Source: a cyanobiont of Ornithocercus magnificus
Lineage (GTDB): Bacteria; Cyanobacteriota; Cyanobacteriia; PCC-6307; Cyanobiaceae
NCBI GenBank assembly: GCA_007996965.1
Contig: BIMP01000001.1
Coordinates: 62,001 to 126,000 of the forward strand
Length of the DNA: 64,000 bases
Direction of reading: 5' to 3'
Shown here: piece after piece, positions 29,866 to 38,496 of the stretch
Numbering within the stretch: the stretch's first letter is position 1
Layout of the letters: each line of letters opens with the position of its first letter
The notes under the pieces: model-generated
Database searches by the model: none
The model's input: the letters and a program-made list of their open reading frames with translations, nothing else
What the model was told of the DNA's origin: nothing
Position numbers and translations under genes: made by a program

Positions 29866-32580
29866 TTAACTTTGCTCATTTGTGAGATCGGCTGCCTCAC
29901 AAACTGGAAAACGGTTGATTACCTGCAAGGCTAGACGCGCTCTACGGCGGAGAGCCTCACTAACTGACTCGCAATAGGGAACCTGTGCAAGTAAATCCAC
30001 TGTGCGTCGCATAATCCGCACCACATCTCCTTCATCGAGAGAAGTATTAGCAATCAGTTCACCCCAGGATATTCCGCGGGTCCAGGCCTCTACGAGGCCC
30101 ATTAGTTCAGGCTCACACCAAGCTGGAACTATTACTTGGCAATGTTCCTGGTGCTCTAATAGCTCTTGCCGAATCGAGCCCAAGTTGTGCAAAGTCTTTT
30201 CAGCAACGGTGGGTGATGGATAGCCACTCCAAAGATCTGGACGGTTTACCTCAGTGCTAATTGCCTCAAGTACAGCTGCTAGGTCTGGCGGCTCCAGGTT
30301 ATCGAGGTAGCCACTCATCAGTACTAGTCCAAGCCAGAGCTCATTATCACCTCGCAGAGCAGCCACAGTTCGGCCAATCTCTGTGGGTTCGAGTTTGTCA
30401 TCAAGGCAACCAAAGTGTCGCAGGATCTTGATTAGGCCTAGAAAGATCTCCCAATGGTGGTTAGCATGATGGTGCAAATGTTGCTGACGCTCACGGATCT
30501 CTAGTTCTAGATCTTCTATTCGGCGGCGGTGCTTCTTGAGTTGCTTACGCCCTGCCCAGCAGTGCGCAGGATGACTCTGTAGTTCTTGACTAAGCTCCTG
30601 TACAAGTCTTGACTGCGCGAGTACCTCACCTGCAAGATCATACTGAGGTGTGGTCATATCATGGCGACTGGCTATGTAGTCTACCAAAAGAGCCAGACCA
30701 CTACTTTCTTGGTCGCCATGGCGTAGTTCACCAACTCTTTGTAATTGTGGAGCCTTGATGTCGTCAATCTGTAAGCAGCTAAGTTCAGCGTGGAGACTTA
30801 CTACTGCCTGGCAAGGTGATAGTAACCAAACATTCTTGTTTGTAAGGCAAAGTAGCTGTGGAAACTGCCCAGGTCCTTTAAGTTTACCAACAATTACCGC
30901 GGGCGTGATGCAGCCACGAAACTGAGGTGCCTTAAGGCTAACCAAAGTACCAATGCTAGCGAATTGAAGAGCTAGGGTTAGTTCATTTGCTAGTTTCTCC
31001 TCAGACTGCTGCTGCAAGATCTGCAGCAGACGTCTCTCCTCACGCAAACGTCCCCGACACTTCTCGTAGTTCTCAAAATCTTCCCAAGGTACGTCGCTGA
31101 CTGAACCCTGAAGCTGACTCAGCTGAAGTTGAAGCTGGTTGAGTATATCTTCTTCCTCAATAAGATCTAAGCTAGCTATATAGCGACCAAAACTCCGCTC
31201 CACTAGCTCACGTGCTTTGGCTAAGTTGTGGCGCTGCAAAATGTTTAGCACCATGCCATAACTAGGTGTAAACTGACTTACTAGTGGGTTTGCCGGACTT
31301 GTTGCCAGTTGGCCAGCTTCCCGCGCGCTCTCAAAACGGCCTTGGACAGTTACTACGTATCCTTGGGAGTCGAGGCCACGCCTACCTGCTCGACCTGCCA
31401 TCTGCAAAAACTCGCTACTCATCAAAGGTCGATGACCTCGCTCAGTTCGCTTTGAGAGTGCAGAAATAACAGTACTGCGAGCTGGCATGTTGATACCTGC
31501 AGCCAGAGTCTCAGTAGCAAAGACGACTTTTATAAGTCCCACCTGGAACAGTTCCTCGATCAGTCCCTTCCAGACAGGTAGGACACCGGCATGGTGAGCA
31601 GCAACACCTCGCAGCAAGGCACTGATATGAAAACTATCTCGTACTGCTTCGGAGTTGGCAAAGGCATAACTCTCCAGTCGTGACCGGATCCTGGCTTGCT
31701 CTTCTGCCGTAACTAAGCAGAGTGTGCCAAGCTCGCGCACCGCGCGATCACAGCCACGACGGCTAAAAATGAAGTAGATAGCTGGCAACATATTCCTTTC
31801 TGCCATGCGCGCGACTACAAAAATGATTGACGGCGGCTCAGGTTGTGGTGGCTTCGGCGGACGCCCTTTACGTCGATAGCCCTGTGGTGGCCGCCATACT
31901 CTACAGTTCGGATGAAGATCAGTCCCCTGACTATTAAGTAATGGATGAAGCCCTTTGGCACTACAGAAATTGAACTGAAGCGGAACGGGTCGGAAATCGC
32001 TATGTACGAGCTTAGTAGGTCCGTGCACTTTCACGATCCAGTCAGTAAGCTGCCTAGCATTAGCCACAGTTGCCGACAGGGCCACAAGCTGTACCGGTGA
32101 TGGGCAGTGAATAATCGATTCTTCCCAGACAGTACCGCGCTGTGAGTCGTTCATGTAATGACATTCATCAAGTACAACCGCCTCTACATCAGCAAGCGGG
32201 TTATTATCTAGCTCACCAACCTCTGCATAGAGCATATTTCGGAAGATTTCTGTAGTCATTACCACAATACGTGCTTTACGGTTGATGCTCAAATCTCCCG
32301 TCATTAAGCCGACACTATCGGTGCCAAATTGCTTACGAAAATCGCGGAGCTTTTGATTAGAAAGCGCTTTTAGCGGAGTAGTGTAAAAGACCTTATGACA
32401 ATGGGCTAATGCTTTATAAATAGCATATTCACCAATCAAGGTTTTGCCGGAGCCAGTCGGGGCGCTTACAACTACAGAATATCCCTGGTCTAAAGCATTG
32501 ATTGCCTCAAGCTGGAACCTATCTAGGGGAAAGGGGAAGATAGTGGTCGGATCTAGCCCAGTTCCGGCGACGTCGGCCAC
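29866..32580 (-). CDS. Ski2-like DEAD/DEAH-box RNA helicase with DSHCT domain
   Basis: A 904-residue superfamily 2 helicase of the Ski2/Mtr4 type, related to plastid ISE2. Motif I is APTGSGKT, motif II DECH, motif III SAT (VALSATVANA), and motif VI QMAGRAGRRGLD. The C-terminal ~170 residues (LIKILRHFGCLDD... WSGY...WTRGISWGEL) resemble the DSHCT domain. It probably acts in RNA processing or decay. The gene stands alone, 162 bases from convergent purB and divergent from bioF. Confidence 0.9.
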   Translation of the reverse strand: MADVAGTGLDPTTIFPFPLDRFQLEAINALDQGYSVVVSAPTGSGKTLIGEYAIYKALAHCHKVFYTTPLKALSNQKLRDFRKQFGTDSVGLMTGDLSINRKARIVVMTTEIFRNMLYAEVGELDNNPLADVEAVVLDECHYMNDSQRGTVWEESIIHCPSPVQLVALSATVANARQLTDWIVKVHGPTKLVHSDFRPVPLQFNFCSAKGLHPLLNSQGTDLHPNCRVWRPPQGYRRKGRPPKPPQPEPPSIIFVVARMAERNMLPAIYFIFSRRGCDRAVRELGTLCLVTAEEQARIRSRLESYAFANSEAVRDSFHISALLRGVAAHHAGVLPVWKGLIEELFQVGLIKVVFATETLAAGINMPARSTVISALSKRTERGHRPLMSSEFLQMAGRAGRRGLDSQGYVVTVQGRFESAREAGQLATSPANPLVSQFTPSYGMVLNILQRHNLAKARELVERSFGRYIASLDLIEEEDILNQLQLQLSQLQGSVSDVPWEDFENYEKCRGRLREERRLLQILQQQSEEKLANELTLALQFASIGTLVSLKAPQFRGCITPAVIVGKLKGPGQFPQLLCLTNKNVWLLSPCQAVVSLHAELSCLQIDDIKAPQLQRVGELRHGDQESSGLALLVDYIASRHDMTTPQYDLAGEVLAQSRLVQELSQELQSHPAHCWAGRKQLKKHRRRIEDLELEIRERQQHLHHHANHHWEIFLGLIKILRHFGCLDDKLEPTEIGRTVAALRGDNELWLGLVLMSGYLDNLEPPDLAAVLEAISTEVNRPDLWSGYPSPTVAEKTLHNLGSIRQELLEHQEHCQVIVPAWCEPELMGLVEAWTRGISWGELIANTSLDEGDVVRIMRRTVDLLAQVPYCESVSEALRRRARLALQVINRFPVCEAADLTNEQS

Positions 32581-32669
32581 AGTTGTCTACCCGCCGGTGA
32601 AAGAACTTACTCTAGAAGTGTATCTGCCTTTGTATGGATACCACACTCAAAGGGTAACTCTAAACAATT

Positions 32670-33857
32670 GTGCCTGCGGTGCCTCAAACTCCTGGTATGA
32701 GCTATTTTCCTATCTCTCGTCGCCGCTGGCTGCGCACTCTGCGGCCAGTACCTGGACTAGCAGAGCTAGAAGTGTGCACACGCGAACCAGTCCTGGCAAA
32801 GCAAGTTCACAAGGGTCTAATTGATCTAGCCAGCAATGACTACCTTGGTCTTAGTCGGCACCCAAAAGTTCTGGAGTCTGCTGTAGAGGGGCTGCTTCTA
32901 GATGGTGTTGGCGCTGGTGGGTCTCGCCTCGTTACAGGCAACCGTCCAGTGCATGAATTGCTGGAGAGAGATCTTGCTGTTTTCTTGGGTCGCGAGCGGG
33001 TATTGCTGTTTCCAAGTGGCTTCCAAGCCAATCTGGCAGCAGTCCTAGCCTTAGCCAATCGCCATACAACGGTACTAGCAGATCGCCTGATTCATCATTC
33101 GCTTCTTCAGGGTGTGCGCGCTAGTGGTGCACGATTGCAACGTTTTAGCCATAACAATTTGCAAGATCTCGATCATCGCCTATGCACGATGTCATCAGCA
33201 GTAGATACACCTCGACTGGTTATCAGTGAATCCTTGTTTAGTATGGAAGGAACCAGCCCCGCCATAGATGAGCTAGCTGCTATCTGCCGAAACTACAACG
33301 CACAGCTGCTACTGGATGAAGCTCATGCTCTTGGAGTTCTTGGTCCTGGGGGGCGCGGCCTTGCTTTTGGCATTAATGATGGTGTCACAATGATAAGTGG
33401 CACCTTTGGCAAAGCATTTGGCAGTGGGGGCGCATTTCTTGCCTGTGATACATCACTTGGTGAAAAGTTAATCCAAACAAGTGGGGCTTTTCGCTACACA
33501 ACAGCATTAGCTCCCCCACTTGCTGCTGCCGCACATGCTTCGTTGAAGCTGATTCAGCAATATCCAGACTGGGGAAAGCAACTGTTGACTAGATCAATGG
33601 ACTGGCGCAGTTCACTGCAGCAAGCAGGATGGCCACTGCCACCTGGAGAAGGCCACATCATACCACTAATACTAGGAGAAGACAATCTTACCCTGAGTAC
33701 ACAGCAACACCTCGAAGAAGCTGGTCTACTAACAGCTGCTATACGTCCACCGACGGTGCCAGAGGGAACTGCAAGGCTGCGACTGACTTTACGCCGTGAC
33801 CAACCGGAGGATCTATTGGCGCGTTTGATCCATGCACTAAAAATTCGATCCTCATGA
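32670..33857 (+). CDS. bioF: 8-amino-7-oxononanoate synthase
   Basis: A PLP enzyme condensing pimeloyl-ACP with alanine, the first committed biotin step. Visible motifs: NDYLGLSRHP, GAGGSRLVTGN, LLLDEAHALGVLG and the PLP lysine in SGTFGKAFGSGG (about residue 248). The longest frame begins at GTG 32670; an ATG at 32697 (MSYFPISRRRW) is a good alternative. It overlaps the next gene by four bases, opening the cluster bioF-bioK-bioD, with bioA nearby. Confidence 0.95.
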   Translation: MPAVPQTPGMSYFPISRRRWLRTLRPVPGLAELEVCTREPVLAKQVHKGLIDLASNDYLGLSRHPKVLESAVEGLLLDGVGAGGSRLVTGNRPVHELLERDLAVFLGRERVLLFPSGFQANLAAVLALANRHTTVLADRLIHHSLLQGVRASGARLQRFSHNNLQDLDHRLCTMSSAVDTPRLVISESLFSMEGTSPAIDELAAICRNYNAQLLLDEAHALGVLGPGGRGLAFGINDGVTMISGTFGKAFGSGGAFLACDTSLGEKLIQTSGAFRYTTALAPPLAAAAHASLKLIQQYPDWGKQLLTRSMDWRSSLQQAGWPLPPGEGHIIPLILGEDNLTLSTQQHLEEAGLLTAAIRPPTVPEGTARLRLTLRRDQPEDLLARLIHALKIRSS

Positions 33858-34579
33858 GGCAAATTGTCGCTATGCACGGGTGGAGTAGAGACAGCAGAGA
33901 CTGGAAAATTTGGCAAATCAAGTTCGAACAGAGGGGATGGAGCTGGATTAGTGGTGAGAGAGGCTACGGCTCACTATTGCCAATGCAGCCTCAGTGGAGC
34001 AGTGACAATCGAGATGAAACAGTTGCTAATCGCAAAGTGATTATCGGTTACTCCCTCGGTCCCCATCTGATAGATGACAAGGTGCTAGGGCAAGCCACAG
34101 ATGTGGTTCTGCTGGCAAGCTTTGGTCGTTTCGTACCGCAAGGCACCGCAGGACGAGCTCTGCACTCTGATCTTAGGGCGATGGAGGCTCTAATAGGCAC
34201 AGAACGAGAGGATACTATGATCAAAAAATTCCTCAAACGTGCGGCCAAGCCTCTTCCTATTAGTCTTCTGCTGTCTGAGGTCGAACAGTGTAGATTGTCG
34301 GACGAAGGTAGGCAGCGATTACGGCAAGACTTAAGAAGCCTTCGCAAGATTGAGAATCCCCCGATCGGGCTGCCTACTACAGCACGTGTTCTTGTAATTG
34401 AGGGTGCTGAAGATGCAATCGTTGCGCCAATTGCACGACAGGAATTGTTGAGTAGACTACGCGAGCAACTCTCGGAACCGCCCGAGCACTGGTTACTGCC
34501 AGGCATTGGCCACGCACTAATCCTTCCAGAGCTTGTAGATCACGTGTTGCACTGGCTAGACAGATCAATTACCTCATGA
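33854..34579 (+). CDS. bioK: BioK-type pimeloyl-ACP methyl ester esterase
   Basis: An alpha/beta hydrolase of 241 residues. The nucleophile elbow GYSLG puts Ser67 at the active site, with the acid in EGAEDAIVAP and His in GIGHALILP. Known picocyanobacterial clusters use BioK here in place of BioH to remove the methyl group from pimeloyl-ACP. Overlaps of four bases with both bioF and bioD support the same role. I rely on context and the motif; the sequence does not alone separate it from other hydrolases. Confidence 0.75.
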   Translation: MRQIVAMHGWSRDSRDWKIWQIKFEQRGWSWISGERGYGSLLPMQPQWSSDNRDETVANRKVIIGYSLGPHLIDDKVLGQATDVVLLASFGRFVPQGTAGRALHSDLRAMEALIGTEREDTMIKKFLKRAAKPLPISLLLSEVEQCRLSDEGRQRLRQDLRSLRKIENPPIGLPTTARVLVIEGAEDAIVAPIARQELLSRLREQLSEPPEHWLLPGIGHALILPELVDHVLHWLDRSITS

Positions 34580-35286
34580 GCACATGCCAGAATCCTCCAA
34601 GAATTGTCATCTGTGGGACTGATACAGATGTAGGCAAGACTGTGGTGAGCGCGCTCTTTGTGCAGGGTCTAGAGGCTCTCTACTGGAAACCAGTGCAAAG
34701 CGGCCTTGAAGGCGGCGGGGACCGAGGTCGCTTACGTCACTGGCTGAACTTGCCAGAGTCACGTACCTTGCCAGAAGTTTATGCTCTCCGAACACCTGTC
34801 TCGCCGCATTGGGCAGCAGAACTCGAGCAAGCTCATATTGACCCAGAGGCTCTTATATTACCACCACACACTGATAAGCCACTAATAATTGAAACAGCAG
34901 GTGGGTTAATGGTTCCACTGAATCGCCAATGGCTGCAACTGGACCAGCTCGAGCACTGGAATTTACCAGTAGTACTTGTAGCTCGCAGCAGCCTTGGCAC
35001 TATCAATCACACGTTACTCAGCTTAGCAGCTTTACAAAGCCGTCGATTACCAGTAATTGGTCTTGTCCTAAACGGCCCAACTCACAGTGATAATTGCCGC
35101 ACGATAACGAATTTTAGTAATATACCAGTGCTTACCGAGTTGCTGCCGATGCCACGTATATCAGCAGAGAATTTGCATAACCACTGGCAACAATCAGGCT
35201 TGGGCTTAATGGTGATAGATAGACTAAAGCTGCTTGAGCAAGCATCAGCAAGGCCTGGATATATGACAAATCAGAGCCCATCGTGA
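34576..35286 (+). CDS. bioD: dethiobiotin synthetase
   Basis: ATP-dependent ring closure of diaminopelargonate to dethiobiotin. The P-loop is CGTDTDVGKT near residue 14, followed by WKPVQSGLEGG and the catalytic region ETAGGLMVPL. At 236 residues it has the family length. ATGA overlap with bioK; no BioC-type methyltransferase gene lies between them. A hairpin follows eight bases after the stop (35294-35317). Confidence 0.93.
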   Translation: MSTCQNPPRIVICGTDTDVGKTVVSALFVQGLEALYWKPVQSGLEGGGDRGRLRHWLNLPESRTLPEVYALRTPVSPHWAAELEQAHIDPEALILPPHTDKPLIIETAGGLMVPLNRQWLQLDQLEHWNLPVVLVARSSLGTINHTLLSLAALQSRRLPVIGLVLNGPTHSDNCRTITNFSNIPVLTELLPMPRISAENLHNHWQQSGLGLMVIDRLKLLEQASARPGYMTNQSPS

Positions 35287-35293
35287 GCAACAT

Positions 35294-35317
35294 TTGCCTA
35301 TAATAGACTATAGGCAA
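35294..35317 (+). promoter_or_regulatory. hairpin after bioD
   Basis: A perfect 9-base stem, TTGCCTATA (35294-35302) / TATAGGCAA (35309-35317), with a 6-base loop lies directly after bioD. No T-run follows, so it may be an RNA-stability element or attenuator ahead of bioA rather than a standard terminator. Confidence 0.5.
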
Positions 35318-35424
35318 CTCCAGCAACCTGGACATAGACACTCACCTAAGGTAAGCTCGCTCGTCACCTCATATAGTTACCACACGCTGAGTTGGAATAC
35401 CTCAAAGTTGATCTCTACAAGACT

Positions 35425-35457
35425 TGCGTGGTTAGTCTATCAGAGACCAACTACGCA
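35425..35457 (+). promoter_or_regulatory. long imperfect hairpin ahead of bioA
   Basis: TGCGT (35425-35429) pairs with ACGCA (35453-35457), then GTT/AAC and GTCT/AGAC continue the stem with one wobble and one mismatch, leaving a 5-base loop. It lies about 50 bases before the bioA start. I know of no described biotin-responsive element of this form; function is inferred. Confidence 0.4.
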
Positions 35458-35508
35458 TCGCTGCTGTAACGAAGCAGAAGTGACGTAGGTTGGGTACTGG
35501 AGTTAACT

Positions 35509-36816
35509 ATGACAGGATCTAGAGAGCAACTATGGAACACACAAGGCTGTGGTGACTGGCCACCTCACCTCTGGTTACCTTTTACACAAGTAGCAACTAG
35601 CCAGCCACCACAGTGTGTTCTTCGAGGAGAAGGTGCCTTGCTATACCGCCAGGATGCTCCGCCTTTAATTGATGCAATCAGCAGTTGGTGGGTAACACTG
35701 CACGGCCATGCCCATCCTCGTATAGCCGCTGCTATCAGTAAGCAGGCCAATGAGTTGGAACAGGTAATCTTTGCAGAGTTTATCCATCCTCAGGCAGAGC
35801 AGTTGTCAAAACGGCTTAGTGCACTCACCGGATTAAGACGCTTGTTTTTCTCTGATAACGGCTCGACTGCAGTTGAAGTAGCACTTAAAATAGCATGTCA
35901 GTGGTGGCATAATCGTCAGGAGGTTCGTCAGCAGTTAATTGCCTTCAATGGAGCATATCATGGTGACACTTTTGGCGCAATGGCTGTTGGGGCCCGTAGT
36001 CTGTTTAGTGCTCCATTCAATGATAAGTTGTTCCCAGTAGCTCGTTTGCCTTGGCCAGATACTTGGTGGGGTGACGAGACAGTTGAGGTGCGTGAAGCCC
36101 AGGCTTTAGAGCAGCTAGAGCACGCTCTAGAAACACCAACTGCAGCTGTGATCTTAGAGCCAATGGTACAAGGAGCAGGCGGAATGGCGATGGTACGCCC
36201 GCAGTTTCTACAAGGAGTGGAAAGGCGTGTACGTCAGTCAGAAGCTCTTTTGATCAGTGATGAGGTGCTCACAGGTTTTGGGCGTTGCGGCAGCCTCTTT
36301 GCAAGCCAGAAAGCTGGCATATGTCCTGATTTGATTGCACTCTCTAAAGGCCTAACAGGTGGATTCCTTCCTATGGGAGTTACCATGGCAAGTGAAGCCG
36401 TATTTGAAGAATTTACTGGAAAAGATCCCTCTCTAACTTTTTGGCACGGTCACAGTTTCACTGCAAATCCCCTCGGTTGTGCAGCTGCGAACGCTAGCTT
36501 AGACATCCTAGAAGAAGCTCCTGAGCACTACGAGACTTTCGCTAACCGCCACCGTCCACTCTTGGACCTACTGGCAAAGCACCCACTTGTCACACGTCCC
36601 CGGCTGACTGGAACAATCGCCGCCTTTGATCTCGCTGTAGATAACCCTGGATACTTTAACCCGGCAGGCCAACAACTAAAGAGACTATTAGTTGAGCAAG
36701 GTATTTTGCTGCGCCCACTAGGTTCAGTTGTCTACTTGCTGCCACCACTGTGTCTAAACGATGATCAACTCCAACAGTGCTATGATGGTATTCAGTTTGC
36801 CCTTGATAATCTCTAA
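35509..36816 (+). CDS. bioA: adenosylmethionine-8-amino-7-oxononanoate aminotransferase
   Basis: A PLP-dependent class III aminotransferase making diaminopelargonate in biotin synthesis. SSWWVTLHGHAHP is the BioA substrate-site signature, FNGAYHGDTFGAM and SDEVLTGFGR are cofactor motifs, and the PLP lysine is in ALSKGLTGGFLPM near residue 278. Length 435. A 222-base gap with two hairpins separates it from bioD. Confidence 0.96.
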   Translation: MTGSREQLWNTQGCGDWPPHLWLPFTQVATSQPPQCVLRGEGALLYRQDAPPLIDAISSWWVTLHGHAHPRIAAAISKQANELEQVIFAEFIHPQAEQLSKRLSALTGLRRLFFSDNGSTAVEVALKIACQWWHNRQEVRQQLIAFNGAYHGDTFGAMAVGARSLFSAPFNDKLFPVARLPWPDTWWGDETVEVREAQALEQLEHALETPTAAVILEPMVQGAGGMAMVRPQFLQGVERRVRQSEALLISDEVLTGFGRCGSLFASQKAGICPDLIALSKGLTGGFLPMGVTMASEAVFEEFTGKDPSLTFWHGHSFTANPLGCAAANASLDILEEAPEHYETFANRHRPLLDLLAKHPLVTRPRLTGTIAAFDLAVDNPGYFNPAGQQLKRLLVEQGILLRPLGSVVYLLPPLCLNDDQLQQCYDGIQFALDNL

Positions 36817-37110
36817 GTACAGATTATAACTTAGCATATGAGCCTATTATATCATGCTGGGTTTGCACACATCCTGTTCGGCTAAAGCACCTCATCTTTA
36901 AAAAATGCAGGCAGGTTTCTCAGGATCCTACCAGCAGAGCAGCTTTACAACACGCGATAGACTCTAAAGAAAACATTGCTTGACAAGGCTAATTGACACT
37001 TATCCTAGTCCTAGCACCAATTATCTATATTAGTCTGCATCTCTGCAAACCGCTAGCTTATTACTAGTTATTTACTGATAGCTAGAGCTTAAAAGCCATT
37101 AGTACCTAGC
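36817..37110. other. bioA-J-domain gene convergent intergenic region
   Basis: These 294 AT-rich bases separate two convergent genes. I see no gene, tRNA or convincing terminator in them; only short, weak inverted repeats such as AGCTAG/CTAGCT on the minus strand after the J-domain gene stop. Confidence 0.4.
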
Positions 37111-37662
37111 TCAGCTTTCAGGAAGTGCAGTTCGGCTCGGAAGCCCAACAGAAAATCTGAGTTCAGAGGGAACTTGTTTGGAAGTGACATCTCGAGACTC
37201 AAGAGATAGCACAAAGTCCAGTGGGGCTTGCCCAATTGTGAGCCAACTGGGCAATGGCTGTAGCTGTTTGCCACGCCGCCAGGCAATACCTAGGCAGAGC
37301 AACATACATAGCAGCAAGGTTACACTCAAAAGCAATAGAGAAAATAGTTCCCCGTTAGACAAGGGTCGTCGTTGTTCAATGGTGGACGTAGTAGCTTTAG
37401 AAGAATACTCTGGCGGATCCACTATTACTATTCCGACAGGCGCTGGGCATTGCTGACACCGACTAATGTCATAGACACGCCGGCGCTCCGGGTCAGAGAG
37501 CAAAGCATAGGACTCGCATAGCAGACGGAACTCACGGGCAGCATGCTCTGCTGGTAATGAGGTTGTGTCTGGATGTAAGTCTTTGCTGCGCTGTCGAAAG
37601 GCACGGCGCAGATGGTCGCTACTGGCTGTTGACGGAATGCCAAGCCTCTCGTAGTGGCACAG
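37111..37662 (-). CDS. membrane-anchored J-domain (DnaJ-like) protein
   Basis: The frame encodes an N-terminal J domain: HYERLGIP, an RRAFRQRSKDLHPD segment with the essential HPD, and ALLSDPERRRVYD. It is followed by a CXXC-like RCQQCP, a membrane segment (LFSLLLLSVTLLLCMLLCLGIAW) and a polar tail, so it could recruit Hsp70 to a membrane. No ATG, GTG or TTG lies at the start of the J domain; the frame is open only back to 37683. I placed the start at a CTG (37662). TTG at 37503 would lose the J domain. Non-standard initiation, a sequence error or decay are all possible. Confidence 0.7.
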   Translation of the reverse strand: MCHYERLGIPSTASSDHLRRAFRQRSKDLHPDTTSLPAEHAAREFRLLCESYALLSDPERRRVYDISRCQQCPAPVGIVIVDPPEYSSKATTSTIEQRRPLSNGELFSLLLLSVTLLLCMLLCLGIAWRRGKQLQPLPSWLTIGQAPLDFVLSLESRDVTSKQVPSELRFSVGLPSRTALPES

Positions 37663-37750
37663 AGAACTAGTTAATAGACAGACTTAATAATACTAGTACC
37701 AGAGTGGGCTCGAGAGGTCATCCTGAGGAGATGTAAGTAAGCTGAACAAC

Positions 37751-38494
37751 ATGACTGCTGAAGATGAAAGCAGTACCCCTGGAGAAAAACTCTGGAGAAC
37801 TCTGGGCTGGAAACCAGACATCAATCAGACTGAGCAACTATTGGAACTGCAGCGGCAGTTAAGGTACTGGAATACTCAAGTGAATCTAAGTCGCCTTGTG
37901 GATGGTCCAGATTTTTGGATAGCTCAGGTATTCGACAGTCTTTGGCCGCTACGTCGTGAATTGAACAATGCTACACGTTTGCGATACTGCATCGACGTTG
38001 GTACTGGTGGTGGATTGCCTGGATTAGTGGTTGCCATCGCCCTACCAGGTGCTCAACTCACGCTCGTGGAATCGTTGCGACGCAAGACATTCGCAATTAC
38101 AAGAATTGTGCAGGCCCTAGGCTTATCAAAGCGAGTGCAGACAAGAACAGAGCGAGTAGAACTTACTGGGCGTAACCCGGACCATCGCAGTGCCTATGAT
38201 TTAGCAATGGCACGAGCTGTTGCTGCTGCTCCAATAGTAGCAGAATATCTTGTTCCTCTGCTCAGACCAAGTGGCGAAGCGATCCTATTTTGCGGCCACT
38301 GGAGCAAAGACAATGCTAAGGAATTGATGGCTGCCTTGGTACCACTGCAAGCGCATCTGTATTTGACCGAGAAACAGTATCTGCCAAATGGGCGTGGGCT
38401 GCGGCACCAGATTCGCCTACGTCCGTCGCAACCCTGTCCAGCAAACTTCCCACGTAGAATAGGGACAGCAGTAAAGAGGCCGCTAGGTCATTAG
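37751..38494 (+). CDS. rsmG: 16S rRNA (guanine527-N7)-methyltransferase RsmG
   Basis: SAM-dependent methylation of 16S rRNA G527. The N-terminal helix has YWNTQVNLSRL, the SAM motif is CIDVGTGGGLPGLVVAIALP, and MARAVAAAPIVAEYLVPLL and a C-terminal FPRRIGTAVKRPL are characteristic. It is longer than many RsmG (247) by an N-terminal extension. Its stop is two bases from the convergent aldo/keto reductase stop. Formerly gidB. Confidence 0.95.
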   Translation: MTAEDESSTPGEKLWRTLGWKPDINQTEQLLELQRQLRYWNTQVNLSRLVDGPDFWIAQVFDSLWPLRRELNNATRLRYCIDVGTGGGLPGLVVAIALPGAQLTLVESLRRKTFAITRIVQALGLSKRVQTRTERVELTGRNPDHRSAYDLAMARAVAAAPIVAEYLVPLLRPSGEAILFCGHWSKDNAKELMAALVPLQAHLYLTEKQYLPNGRGLRHQIRLRPSQPCPANFPRRIGTAVKRPLGH

Positions 38495-38496
38495 GT

